From Saccharofermentans sp. (lineage in GTDB: Bacteria > Bacillota > Clostridia > Saccharofermentanales > Saccharofermentanaceae), in assembly GCA_024692235.1 (NCBI GenBank), contig JAILMW010000024.1, positions 93,748 to 157,747 on the forward strand: 64,000 nt of DNA, given 5' to 3'. The notes under the pieces are model-generated. The model saw only the letters and a program-made list of their open reading frames with translations. It was not told the DNA's origin and did not search any database. A program made the position numbers and the translations under genes. Positions within the stretch are counted from its first letter, which is position 1. Every line of letters begins with the position of its first letter. Shown piece by piece: positions 39,001 to 48,011 of the stretch.

Positions 39001-39449
39001 TAGGTTCTATCGACAGCGGAAGTGACATCTACATCACAAGATCTTCCGTAAAGGTATTGGGAAGCGGTAATTATCTATCCGGTATAGGAAGTCTGAGCAA
39101 GATGATCTCCGTTATCGATCTGTTCGATGCAAGCGTAGAAGTAAGCCTCAGGTCAAACGAATCCACTTGCCTCGGTTCCCTTGAAGGTTTTACGGAGCTT
39201 AAGACGCAGAACGTCGGCCTTAAGGTCGAGAATGCAGGCAAGAACGCACTTGCCGTAGGCGGTAAGGAATGCGAGACTTCCATAAAGCTTAACAGCACCG
39301 ATATCAGAGTAGAGGTCCACAACAGTCTCGGACGTGATACATACGCCGCCGAAGATAATATCTCCATAGTTAACGGCCGCGTCAAGTTCATGGTCAACGA
39401 CCAGAATGTCGACCGTCAGCTTGAATTCACTCACTGGGAAGAGACTTAA
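36093..39449 (+). CDS. LacI/PBP1-type ligand-binding domain + GAF-like region + EAL c-di-GMP phosphodiesterase + C-terminal beta-helix-like domain
   Basis: PBP1-like FVCANDEMAIGVASELNAMGLKIPEDVAVAGFDT without HTH; EAL motifs YEALMRT, FINS, EITEEAEL, DDFGTGYSN, KIDRALL, EGIET; repeated GIG-type strands at the C-terminus. Confidence 0.85.
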   Translation: MHKRMRLALLAGQVDETRQSRFVNGFLQQAFSDDFDVCIFSMYRKYQSSSVREQAEMNIYNLFNPALFDGIVILKDSIQTVPSSNPIEERIHETYTGPVIVIDRESEFFDNIFEDDYYGMTLVVKHMIEEHGYKDIAYISGRKGHMHSTSRLQAFKDTMKAQGIPVKEERIFYGDYWYSSGELAVKEMAASDDGLPEAFVCANDEMAIGVASELNAMGLKIPEDVAVAGFDTSSEGRLSPQCITSCDIPYEEMGRYAITYLREILNGRNPGHFTAKPVLMTGETCGCNSPDLTHFDPRRGSWATDRMNESIDDVYNMLTKDIMTPTTLEEFFGIVYSYAYQINGAESFSLCLSSPWKDLATTPNMSVKHNGYPPRMIRAIHYSSKSGTGTVDLEDTFSTRYLIPDLGEERDYPTAFCFTPFYCEDQCFGYAAVSYGTSPVSHDGTYRRWMEYVSAGFELLRRTMSMNNYKAFIDNMKGNKYAIRLNPYDTLSSDEKRECELVLKILDENLITYAFQPIVRADDGEIFAYEALMRTMTEERISPLTVIKYAGFLGRMADVEYATFKNVMATLDSRIDEFGDAKIFINSIPGVRVSTEQFSVIDELLRRFSSKIIVEITEEAELDDDSLQRIKNHLNKYGIQIAIDDFGTGYSNINNLLRYMPNYVKIDRALLTGIDKAPQKQHFVQEIIKFCKDNGILSLAEGIETSEELTTVIHMGVDLIQGYYTAKPAFDLIRKLDKSIRHEIAICAQEKEDGVQKQIYAAGSSNRVSLSLLSKYNCTDIIVGNKDAVYKNLSLIGAPNLKTDMHLKILSGYQGEITLENAFFSNIKSRPCIEIEEGCNVVLIFKGNNTLNGIGIKVAPNSTLTTQGDGNLNIECNDAHFYGIGNTFESKHGDLIFAHNGTLRIDGNGKEGICIGSGLGGKIETKSGQFDIRGNGTRCVGIGALTSDSVVKLVNCNLEMDFNSNRGVGIGSIDSGSDIYITRSSVKVLGSGNYLSGIGSLSKMISVIDLFDASVEVSLRSNESTCLGSLEGFTELKTQNVGLKVENAGKNALAVGGKECETSIKLNSTDIRVEVHNSLGRDTYAAEDNISIVNGRVKFMVNDQNVDRQLEFTHWEET

Positions 39450-39613
39450 ACGAATACATCCGCCAGTCTCTCTGCGATCAGGAGCAGGAAAGCCGCTAAT
39501 ATAGTGCGATCATCCCTGATGAAGAGCCCTCCTGTCAGCACCAGAAGAGAAGTCATCCGTAAAGATCTGCTGAGAATCGTAAATACCTTGTTCTTTATTC
39601 TTTTCATATTCAT
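39446..39613 (-). CDS. 55-aa single-TM small protein, not in ORF track
   Basis: MNMKRIKNKVFTILSRSLRMTSLLVLTGGLFIRDDRTILAAFLLLIAERLADVFV*; tail-to-tail overlap with the EAL gene. Confidence 0.45.
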   Translation of the reverse strand: MNMKRIKNKVFTILSRSLRMTSLLVLTGGLFIRDDRTILAAFLLLIAERLADVFV

Positions 39614-39712
39614 TTCCCTTATTCGATACCATCTTATCAGTTCCGGGTTAACGCATCTTAAATGAGATATAAAAAATATCTAAAGAAATTGAGGTATTAT
39701 TCTCACAATGCA

Positions 39713-39747
39713 AAGACCGAAGGTCAATTACGAGCCTTCGGTCCTTG
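39713..39747 (-). terminator. Terminator of the eda-kdgK operon
   Basis: Minus strand GACCGAAGGctcgtaattgaCCTTCGGTCTTTG. Confidence 0.7.
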
Positions 39748-39776
39748 CAGAGTTGGGTTAAATGTGTTGGCGATCA

Positions 39777-40802
39777 TCAGCGCTGCACTCTTCCCGATCC
39801 GTCACCTTTCATGAGTGTCTCGACTTCCTTGACGCTAACGCGGTTGAAGTCACCGGGAATGGTATGCTTAAGGCAGCTTGCGGCTACTGCGAACTCAAGT
39901 GCTTCAGAATCCGAAGCATATGTATTAAGACCGTAGATAAGTCCGCCTGCGAAGGAATCTCCGCCGCCTACTCTGTCTACGATATCAGTGATCTCGTACT
40001 TCTTGCTTACGAAGAATTCGCTTCCGTTATTGATGCATGCTCTCCATCCGTTATAGTCGGCACTGTGGCTCTCACGAAGCGTAACAGCGATCTTCTTGAC
40101 ATTAGGGAAAGAAGAAAGGACCTTATCGGTAAGAGCCTTGTACTTAGCCTCGTCGATGGAACCCGAGCTTACATCTACGTCAGTAGTGATACCGAGGGAC
40201 TTCTGACAGTCTTCCTCGTTAGCGATAACTACGTCAGTGTACCTTGTTATCTCAGTCATGATCTCCTTGGCATCCACGCCGTACTTCCAGAGGTTCTTTC
40301 TGTAGTTAAGGTCACAGGATACCGTGATATCTCTCTTCTTAGCTTCCTTTACTGCTGCTATTGCAACATCGGCACCGTTCTGAGAGATAGCAGGCGTGAT
40401 ACCTGTTATATGAAGCCAAGTGGAACCGTCAAAGATCTTATCCCAGTCATACTTATCAACTGAGGTGATGGCGATAGAAGATCCTGCTCTGTCGTAGATG
40501 ACCTTACTGGGTCTTTGATTAGCACCTGTCTCCAGGAAGTAGATACCTACTCTTCCTTCAGAGGTGATTATATTCTTCGTACCTACGCCAAAGCCTCTGA
40601 GCTGTCTTACGATCTCCTCAGCTATCGCATTATCGGGAAGTACCGTTACAAAGTCCGTCTCCATGCCGTAGTTAGCAAGTGATACGGATACGTTAGCCTC
40701 ACCGCCTCCGAATGTTGCTTCGAGGGAAGGACTTTGAAAGAATCTCTCATTGGCAGGTGACTTCAAGCGGAGCATTATCTCTCCTAATGTTGTTATCTTC
40801 AT
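39777..40802 (-). CDS. kdgK: PfkB-family sugar kinase, probable 2-dehydro-3-deoxygluconokinase
   Basis: [33 protein letters not shown]; operon with eda. Confidence 0.88.
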   Translation of the reverse strand: MKITTLGEIMLRLKSPANERFFQSPSLEATFGGGEANVSVSLANYGMETDFVTVLPDNAIAEEIVRQLRGFGVGTKNIITSEGRVGIYFLETGANQRPSKVIYDRAGSSIAITSVDKYDWDKIFDGSTWLHITGITPAISQNGADVAIAAVKEAKKRDITVSCDLNYRKNLWKYGVDAKEIMTEITRYTDVVIANEEDCQKSLGITTDVDVSSGSIDEAKYKALTDKVLSSFPNVKKIAVTLRESHSADYNGWRACINNGSEFFVSKKYEITDIVDRVGGGDSFAGGLIYGLNTYASDSEALEFAVAASCLKHTIPGDFNRVSVKEVETLMKGDGSGRVQR

Positions 40803-41443
40803 TTCTGATTCTCCTTGATCTGCCTTATGATATTTACCGCTGAAGCAGCCTTTTCCGTAATGCCTTCATAATCTCCTCTAAGAAGATCCTTGGAAGAACA
40901 TACGAAGCTTCCGCCCACTGCAGTTATATAAGGCTCCGACACATATTCTGCCATATTGGAAAGATTGATTCCACCCGTGGGGAGGAACTTGATACCTCTG
41001 AACACGGAAGCAAGTCCCTTTATAGTCTTCATGCCGCCGAATACATCTGCCGGGAAGAACTTGACCGTATCAAGTCCCATGGCCATGGCAGCCATTATCT
41101 CGGTAGGAGTAACGCATCCCGGGATTATGGGCGTGTTGTTATCCTGGCAGTATTTGACCGTCTCTTCGGAAAATCCGGGAGATACTATAAACTTAGCTCC
41201 GGAATCTATCGCTTTCTTAGCACCTTCGACATTTAAGACGGTGCCTGCGCCAACGATCATATCGGGAACTTCCTTCGATACCATCCTTATTGCATCAAGA
41301 GCGCAAGGCGTTCTTAAAGTTATCTCCATGAAGTTGATACCGCCTGCAAGTAAAGCCTTAGCGGCAGGTACTGCCTCATCCTTATTATTCAATACTATAA
41401 CGGGGATCATTCCCGTCTCATGTGCCTTTGCTGTAAGATCCAT
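40799..41443 (-). CDS. eda: KDPG/KHG aldolase
   Basis: [52 protein letters not shown]. Confidence 0.94.
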   Translation of the reverse strand: MDLTAKAHETGMIPVIVLNNKDEAVPAAKALLAGGINFMEITLRTPCALDAIRMVSKEVPDMIVGAGTVLNVEGAKKAIDSGAKFIVSPGFSEETVKYCQDNNTPIIPGCVTPTEIMAAMAMGLDTVKFFPADVFGGMKTIKGLASVFRGIKFLPTGGINLSNMAEYVSEPYITAVGGSFVCSSKDLLRGDYEGITEKAASAVNIIRQIKENQK

Positions 41444-41472
41444 ACGATCCTCTCTTGATCCATAACTTTTAT

Positions 41473-41486
41473 ACTAACATTCTAGC
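41473..41486. promoter_or_regulatory. Putative operator between eda and uxaC
   Basis: ACTAACATTCTAGC; matches the 14-bp element at 47861, 49538 and 50693; next to TATAAA on the minus strand. Confidence 0.55.
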
Positions 41487-41557
41487 ACGTTTCAACTTGT
41501 TTTCAAGAAGATTTTGTAGTATTTTTTACATATAAAAACATCAGTCAGAGGTATCTT

Positions 41558-42964
41558 ATGTCCGATTTTATAAATGATTCCTTTCTTCTTAACAGCGACA
41601 AGGCTCAGCACCTTTACGATACGTACGCTAAAGACCTTCCTATCGTCGACTATCACTGCCACTTAAGTCCCGAAGAGATAGCAAAAGACGTAAGATTCGA
41701 TAACATCACTTCGCTATGGCTTGGCGGCGATCACTATAAGTGGCGCCTCATGAGAGCCTGCGGAATAGAAGAAAGATATATAACCGGTGATGCTCCCGAT
41801 AAGGAGAAATTCTTCGCCTGGGCAAAGGCCATTGGCAACGCATGGGGCAATCCTCTCTACCACTGGACATGCCTTGAGCTCGCCCGATACTTCGATATAT
41901 ATGAGCCTTTAACCGAAGATAATGCGCAGGAAGTATGGGATAAGACATCCAAAGTCTTATCCGAGAACAACATGACTCCCTCCTACTTCTTCTCCAAGTC
42001 CAAGGTGGAGCTAGTATGTACCACTGACGATCCCTGTGACGACCTTAAGTGGCATAAGAAGATAAGAGAGGACGGTAAGATAAGCACCAAGGTCCTTCCT
42101 ACATTCCGCCCCGATCCCGCATATGAGACAGCTTCTTCAGGATTCGTATCCTATGTAAAGAAGTTAGGCAAAGTATCCGGTATTGATATAGATTCTCTCG
42201 ATTATCTTAAGTCAGCTCTAAGCTTAAGGATGGATCATTTCGCTTCTATGGGATGCCTTCTTGCAGACCACGGTACAGAGCATATCCCCTATAAGATAAT
42301 GGATAAAGATACTCTTGATAAGGCATTTGTATCTCTTATTGGCGGTAAGGATATAACCCCAGACGAAAAGCTTGCATTAAAGACAGATATCTTCATGTTC
42401 TGCGCAAGAGAATATGCAAGAAGAGGCTGGACCATGCAGCTTCATTTCGGATGCAGAAGAGACAACAACAAGGCAATGTTTGATGCTATGGGAGTAAACA
42501 TAGGCTGCGATACTATTGCAGGTTCATTCGATGTCATTACTCCCCTTGCATCCATGATGAGCGACCTGGAAAGAGACGATTCTCTTCCCAAGATGATCCT
42601 CTACAGCCTCGATCCCGCATGCAATGCTCAGCTTGATACTCTTATCGGATGCTTCCAGAAAGGCCCCTCCGTCATGAAGATACAGCACGGTGCGGCATGG
42701 TGGTTCAACGACAATATCAAGGGAATGCAGGATCAGATGACTCATCTTGCCCTTCAAAGCTACTTCCCCGGATTCATAGGAATGCTCACGGACTCAAGAA
42801 GCTTCCTGTCTTATCCCAGGCACGAATACTTCAGAAGGATACTCTGCGATATGCTTGCGGAATCAGTAAATAAAGGCCTCTTCCCTGACGATGAGAAGAG
42901 GCTTGGAATGATCATAAGAAATGTCTGCCACGACAATGCGGCTAGTTACTTTATAAAGGGATAA
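41558..42964 (+). CDS. uxaC: Glucuronate isomerase
   Basis: LPIVDYHCHLSPEEIAKD, CTTDDPCDDLKWH, MQLHFGCRRDNNKAMFDAMG, RHEYFRRILCDMLAESV. Confidence 0.95.
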   Translation: MSDFINDSFLLNSDKAQHLYDTYAKDLPIVDYHCHLSPEEIAKDVRFDNITSLWLGGDHYKWRLMRACGIEERYITGDAPDKEKFFAWAKAIGNAWGNPLYHWTCLELARYFDIYEPLTEDNAQEVWDKTSKVLSENNMTPSYFFSKSKVELVCTTDDPCDDLKWHKKIREDGKISTKVLPTFRPDPAYETASSGFVSYVKKLGKVSGIDIDSLDYLKSALSLRMDHFASMGCLLADHGTEHIPYKIMDKDTLDKAFVSLIGGKDITPDEKLALKTDIFMFCAREYARRGWTMQLHFGCRRDNNKAMFDAMGVNIGCDTIAGSFDVITPLASMMSDLERDDSLPKMILYSLDPACNAQLDTLIGCFQKGPSVMKIQHGAAWWFNDNIKGMQDQMTHLALQSYFPGFIGMLTDSRSFLSYPRHEYFRRILCDMLAESVNKGLFPDDEKRLGMIIRNVCHDNAASYFIKG

Positions 42965-43397
42965 TACCTGTAATGCAGCATATAACGAGAGTAGATAATA
43001 ATCCCGCGAAGGCAACCGATTCCGAAGCATTTATAAGGTTACGGCGAAGAAGTCTCGATACGAAAGGATCGTAGACAGCTATGGGAGAAGATGGATCTAT
43101 CATGATCTTTACCCTGCTGCCTTCCTTAGGAGAATCGCCTTCAAGATTACCGTATACGGCACTCTCGTACTTTCTTGCACGGCCGTTAAGCATCACCTCG
43201 TAGACACCCTTTATCTTCGTACCTGTCTTCTTGAATGAGATGAGTGTGGCATCAGCTTCGCATATGCAGCTTTTTCTGATCTTAAGGAGAGTCATCGTAT
43301 CCTTCAATACGATAAGCGCGAGGCACAAAAGCAACACGACGAAACCGGCACTGATCCAGAAGATAAGATTCATGCTGAGAGTCTCAGGTAATTGCAT
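42951..43397 (-). CDS. DUF3592-like membrane protein
   Basis: N- and C-terminal TM with ATLISFKKTGTKIKGVYEVMLNGRARKYESAVYG...GSRVKIMIDPSSP; overlaps the uxaC end. Confidence 0.55.
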   Translation of the reverse strand: MQLPETLSMNLIFWISAGFVVLLLCLALIVLKDTMTLLKIRKSCICEADATLISFKKTGTKIKGVYEVMLNGRARKYESAVYGNLEGDSPKEGSRVKIMIDPSSPIAVYDPFVSRLLRRNLINASESVAFAGLLSTLVICCITGIIPL

Positions 43398-43493
43398 ATG
43401 TCAGGCACCGCCTTTCCTATTGATCTCTATACTTCGATTATATCTCAAAAATCCGTGATACAATGGGTAAAATGCAAAAAAGAGGAAACTTTT

Positions 43494-44033
43494 ATGGTAA
43501 AAGTCTATTGTTATCCCAAATGCTCCACCTGCAGGAAGGCAATAAAGTACTTAAGTGAGCAACTGATCGACTTCACTCTCATAGATATAAAGGAAGATAA
43601 TCCCGATAAAAAGACACTTAAGAAAGCCATAGATATCAGCGGTCTCCCGATAAGAAAGCTCTTCAACACCAGCGGTAATCTCTATAAGGAGATGAATCTT
43701 TCGACAAAACTTCCTTCAATGACCGAAGAAGAGATGATCGAGATTCTTTCTTCTGACGGAATGCTTGTTAAGCGTCCCCTGTTAATAACAGATGAATATG
43801 TACTTGTAGGATTCAAAGAAGACAGTTGGGAAGATATCATCAGGATCTTAAGGATAAAGCAGATGGAAGAAAGATTCGACAGAAGGTCCGAAGAAGATAA
43901 GAAGATATTATCTTTCTACAACGAGACCTTATGGAAAGATGACTTCGAAGCAGACGAGAAAGGACTTATCCCCAAGGATATGAAGCGAGGTGTCCTGTCA
44001 GAGGACGGACTTTATAACCTGCTTCAGCAGTAA
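43494..44033 (+). CDS. ArsC/Spx-family protein with C-terminal DUF4298-like extension
   Basis: MVKVYCYPKCSTCRKAIKYL, RPLLITDEYVLVGF; tail LWKDDFEADEKGLIPKDMKRGVLSEDGLYNLLQQ. Confidence 0.8.
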   Translation: MVKVYCYPKCSTCRKAIKYLSEQLIDFTLIDIKEDNPDKKTLKKAIDISGLPIRKLFNTSGNLYKEMNLSTKLPSMTEEEMIEILSSDGMLVKRPLLITDEYVLVGFKEDSWEDIIRILRIKQMEERFDRRSEEDKKILSFYNETLWKDDFEADEKGLIPKDMKRGVLSEDGLYNLLQQ

Positions 44034-44068
44034 ATGATATCTCATTATTAATTATGTACAGAAAGAGT

Positions 44069-44096
44069 GAGGGCCCTCCCTGATGGGAGAGCCCTC
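44069..44096. terminator. Terminator-like hairpin between convergent genes
   Basis: GAGGGCCCTCCCtgatGGGAGAGCCCTC; weak T tract. Confidence 0.55.
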
Positions 44097-44126
44097 GATA
44101 CATGAAACTAACTTCCGAAAACGGGA

Positions 44127-45866
44127 TCAGCCGTTATAGATGTCGTTGTACTGTGTAACAAGTCCGTCGCAGTTAAGAGCCTCACAGGAAGCAACATATT
44201 CTTCCCACTGAGTATCGATATCTGCCTGGCCTGTAATGAACATAAGTGTCCAGGTATTTACGTTGTCTACAAGAGGAGTAGCTATGAGGTTCATGTCCTC
44301 ACTCTCTTCAGCTGTAGGAACGATCGGAGGTGCAAGAGGAGGTGTCTCTCTGTACTCGATATTTCTGTTAACGTAATCTGCAACATCGGGGATGTAGTTA
44401 TCTGTCATCTCTTCAACAGTACCTGCATAGTAGTAGTTACCGCCGGCATAACCCCACTGAAGTCTGATATCTACATCGTCATCGCTCTGAGCAGCATAGC
44501 CAAGTCCGCCGCAGCAGAAGCCGGGAAGAAGTTCCTTGGAACCGTCGTCATTGTACTGGAATGTCTCACCTTCAACACCCCACTTTGTGAGGATATAAGC
44601 CTCATCGGAGTAGAAGAGCCAGTCAACGAATCTGAGCATTTCGATGAAGCCGTCTTCGCCAAGCTCATCGAGAGCGTTCTGGGAGATCATGACACCGTTC
44701 TCAAGTCTCTCAGCACCTGCTGTAGAGTAGTTTGTTGTTCCCTGAGGAGGTGTAACGATATATGTTTCCCAGTTACCTGCGCCGAGCTGCTCGTCGAGGT
44801 TTGTGTAGTAGTTAGCAACCTGGCTCTGGTTAACGGAGATGATAACTGTCTCACCGTTGTAGAACTTGTTTGTTGCTGTTGTATCGTCCTGTGTGAATGT
44901 CTCGGGATCAAGGATTCCCTCTTCTACAAAGCGGTTAGCTGCCGTAAGCATAGCTCTGTAGTTGTCGCATGTGGGTGAGAAATAGAACTCGTCATTCTCA
45001 GGATCGTATCTCATACCGTTACCGATACCCCAACCTGCGTTAACGTCAAATGTCTGACCCATAACCTTGAGGAGGTTACCGCCGTTACCCTGACCGGATT
45101 CATTACCGCACCAGAGGTCGGACCAGATGTAGTCGTCTTCAGAGCACATGCCCTGCTCTACCATGTATGCCTTTACCTGTACAAGTGCGTCACAAAGATC
45201 GTCCCATGTCCAGTTCTCCTCAAGGGATGCAACATCAACACCTGCTGCCTCGAAGATATCACTTCTGATCATGAAGGAATAGTTGAGGAGAGGCTGCTCG
45301 AGCATACCGGGAAGTCTGTAGTAGTTACCGTCTGCTCTTGTGATGGTACGAAGATCATCAGCCATGTCATATGTGTTATAGAAATCCGTGAAATAGGGCA
45401 TGTACTGAACGTACTGTGAGATAGGTACGATAGCGCCGCCGTCAACGAATGAAGAATCATCGTAGATCTTGGGGATGATGTATGCAGAAGAACCCGAGTT
45501 GATCTCAAGAGTGATGTTCTGCATGTAGTCGTTACTGTCGTAGGAGATGAGCTCAAGGTGAACATTGGTAAGCTCTTCGATCTTTGCGAAGATACCTTCT
45601 GTCTCCCAAGTCTCTACCATCGGATACCAGCTTGCATCACTGAAGTACATGGTGTAAGTAACGGGCTCGTCTGCGTGGAATGTCTCGCCAAGACCGTAAG
45701 TATAAGGAAGGTCTTCTTCAGCGTCGGTGTTCTGAGTCTCGATAACATCACCGAGTGTGGTTACCGCAGAGCTTTCTGTCGAACCGGTAGAGGAACAAGC
45801 AGTTCCCATTACCATGGACATTACCAACGAGGCGCTGACAAACGCTTTAAGTTTGCTCTTTTTCAT
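44127..45866 (-). CDS. Extracellular solute-binding lipoprotein (LplA-like carbohydrate transporter)
   Basis: Lipobox MGTACSS; operon with two CUT1-type permeases. Confidence 0.9.
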   Translation of the reverse strand: MKKSKLKAFVSASLVMSMVMGTACSSTGSTESSAVTTLGDVIETQNTDAEEDLPYTYGLGETFHADEPVTYTMYFSDASWYPMVETWETEGIFAKIEELTNVHLELISYDSNDYMQNITLEINSGSSAYIIPKIYDDSSFVDGGAIVPISQYVQYMPYFTDFYNTYDMADDLRTITRADGNYYRLPGMLEQPLLNYSFMIRSDIFEAAGVDVASLEENWTWDDLCDALVQVKAYMVEQGMCSEDDYIWSDLWCGNESGQGNGGNLLKVMGQTFDVNAGWGIGNGMRYDPENDEFYFSPTCDNYRAMLTAANRFVEEGILDPETFTQDDTTATNKFYNGETVIISVNQSQVANYYTNLDEQLGAGNWETYIVTPPQGTTNYSTAGAERLENGVMISQNALDELGEDGFIEMLRFVDWLFYSDEAYILTKWGVEGETFQYNDDGSKELLPGFCCGGLGYAAQSDDDVDIRLQWGYAGGNYYYAGTVEEMTDNYIPDVADYVNRNIEYRETPPLAPPIVPTAEESEDMNLIATPLVDNVNTWTLMFITGQADIDTQWEEYVASCEALNCDGLVTQYNDIYNG

Positions 45867-45944
45867 AGTTTTCCTCCGTTGTTGTAACTTTTTATTTTGA
45901 TGTCGGCTATGGCCGATAGCATCCGATAGTTATAAGAGGAGTTA

Positions 45945-46841
45945 TTACTCCTTGACGCCTCCGAGCATCATACCCTGTACGTAATACTTCTGAACGAAAG
46001 GATATACGAGGATGATGGGAAGGACCGTAAGGACCATGGCACAGGACTTGATGTTAAGCGACACGGATACTGCGTCCGGATCGTTGGCACCCTGGCCTCT
46101 GATGATGGTCTGAAGATAGTAAGCAACGGGCCACTTATTCTTATCCTGGAGATAAAGGAAAGCGTTGAACCAGTTGTTCCAGTACATTACTGAGTAGAAA
46201 AGTGTCATTGTAGCCATGATGGGCTTTGACAGAGGAAGTGCGATCCTCCAGAATACGCCGAACTTACTAAGACCGTCCATCTCACCTGCTTCCTCAAGAT
46301 CCTTGGGGATACTCTGGAAGAAAGACTTCATGAGGAGTACATAGTAAGTACTGATCATCATGGGAAGGATGAAGCCGCCCATCGTATTCTTGATACCGAT
46401 CCTGTCTACCAGGATGTAGTTTGCGATAAGTCCGCCTCCGAAATACATCGTGAATACGATGAAAGGAGTAAGTACTCTGTTGAACTTAAGCTCCGTCTTG
46501 GACATGGGATATGCCAGCATAGCGGAGAAAAGAAGTGACGATACCGTTCCTATAAGTGTGTAGATAATAGTGTTCTTGTAGAACATCAGGAACTCGCCCT
46601 TAGCGAGGATGTACTTATATGTATCTAAGTTGAATCCTTCGGGGATAAGGCTCGTATGACCTGCAATGATCGCTTTATCGGATGTAAATGACTGAGATAC
46701 CAGATAAAGGAACGGATAAAGAGTCGCTGCCGATATAAGGATCATGATGATGGTATTTACTACCGTGAAGACCTGATAGCCTGTGGACTCCTTGATCCTG
46801 TTCTTTCTGCTGTGTGCTTTAAGGTTATTAGTATTGATCAT
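45945..46841 (-). CDS. Carbohydrate ABC transporter permease (YtcP/LplC-like)
   Basis: EAGEMDGLSKFGVFWRIALPLSKP EAA loop; QKYYVQGMMLGGVKE C-terminus. Confidence 0.93.
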   Translation of the reverse strand: MINTNNLKAHSRKNRIKESTGYQVFTVVNTIIMILISAATLYPFLYLVSQSFTSDKAIIAGHTSLIPEGFNLDTYKYILAKGEFLMFYKNTIIYTLIGTVSSLLFSAMLAYPMSKTELKFNRVLTPFIVFTMYFGGGLIANYILVDRIGIKNTMGGFILPMMISTYYVLLMKSFFQSIPKDLEEAGEMDGLSKFGVFWRIALPLSKPIMATMTLFYSVMYWNNWFNAFLYLQDKNKWPVAYYLQTIIRGQGANDPDAVSVSLNIKSCAMVLTVLPIILVYPFVQKYYVQGMMLGGVKE

Positions 46842-46862
46842 TTGTTATTACCTGCCTTCGTA

Positions 46863-47828
46863 TCACCACAAGCTGCTGTCTGATACTTTCTTGGATATCT
46901 TGTTTGCGATCGTCAGAAGGACGAGATTGATCAAGCCTTCGAAGAGACCGACCGCAGTAGCGTATGAGAAGTTACCGCCGGTGTTGGAACCGATACCCAT
47001 TCGGTATACATAAGTGGAGATGATATCTGCCGTCTTATATGTCATGGGGTTATAAAGGAGGAATACCTTCTCGAATGCTCCGCCGGATCCTACAAGACCA
47101 CCGATATCGAGGATAAGAAGTGTCGTGATCGTAGGAAGGATACAGGGGATCGTAACGTGCCATACTCTCTGGAAGTGATTAGCACCGTCAACTGATGCTG
47201 CTTCATAAAGTGAAGGATTGATACCCGACATAGCAGCGAGGTAAAGTATGGTACCCCAACCAAGTGACTGCCAAAGACCTGATACGATGAATATCGTCCT
47301 GAACCATTCGGCAAGAGCTATGAAGTTGATCTTCTCATTGCCCATACCTGCAAGAGCTGCATTGATAGGACCTGATGTGGAAAGAAGTTCCTTGATCATA
47401 CCTGCAACGATAACCATGGAGATAAAGTGAGGAAGATAGGATACTGTCTGTACGAACTTCTTCCAGTGAAGATTCCTGATCTCGTTGATAAGAAGTGCAA
47501 AGATAAGTGTCAGAGGGAATCTAACAAGAAGGTATCCGATATTGAGGATAAGAGTATTGGCGAATGCCTTCCAGAAAGTGTGATCCTTCATGAACTGCTT
47601 GAAGTAACGAAGTCCGCTCCACTCCTGACCGAAGATATTACCGCCTGCTCTGTACTTACGGAAGGCGATGATGTTACCGAACATCGGAATGTACCTGAAG
47701 ATGATGTAATAGATGACCGGGATTACTACCATCAGGTACAACTGCCAATAACGACTTAAGTTCCTGCGAACCTTCTCTGAATTGGAAAGATCACGCGGAG
47801 TATAACTGACTGATTGCTCATTACGCAT
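46863..47828 (-). CDS. Carbohydrate ABC transporter permease (LplB-like)
   Basis: YEAASVDGANHFQRVWHVTIPCILPT EAA loop. Confidence 0.93.
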   Translation of the reverse strand: MRNEQSVSYTPRDLSNSEKVRRNLSRYWQLYLMVVIPVIYYIIFRYIPMFGNIIAFRKYRAGGNIFGQEWSGLRYFKQFMKDHTFWKAFANTLILNIGYLLVRFPLTLIFALLINEIRNLHWKKFVQTVSYLPHFISMVIVAGMIKELLSTSGPINAALAGMGNEKINFIALAEWFRTIFIVSGLWQSLGWGTILYLAAMSGINPSLYEAASVDGANHFQRVWHVTIPCILPTITTLLILDIGGLVGSGGAFEKVFLLYNPMTYKTADIISTYVYRMGIGSNTGGNFSYATAVGLFEGLINLVLLTIANKISKKVSDSSLW

Positions 47829-47860
47829 ATAGAAAACACCCTTCTATGTATATTAATTTT

Positions 47861-47874
47861 ACTAGTATGCTAGT
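47861..47874. promoter_or_regulatory. Putative operator upstream of the sugar ABC operon
   Basis: ACTAGTATGCTAGT, palindromic 14-mer about 33 bp upstream of the permease start. Confidence 0.6.
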
Positions 47875-47948
47875 CCGCTTGTGTCCTCATGTTATCAACT
47901 CATTTGTGATATGTCAATAGTAGAAAAGATGTTTTGAGGGTAAAAAAA

Positions 47949-47985
47949 TAACACATTGCACAAAGGCAATGTGTCAGATTTTCTT
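47949..47985 (-). terminator. Terminator of the acetylesterase gene
   Basis: Minus strand ACACATTGCctttgtGCAATGTGTTATTTTTTT. Confidence 0.8.
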
Positions 47986-48011
47986 GGTTTCTTTGCTTCT
48001 ATATATAATAA

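Noticed and set aside
44687-44911. Gln/Thr-rich 74-aa minus-strand ORF
   Set aside because: Out-of-frame shadow inside the solute-binding protein gene
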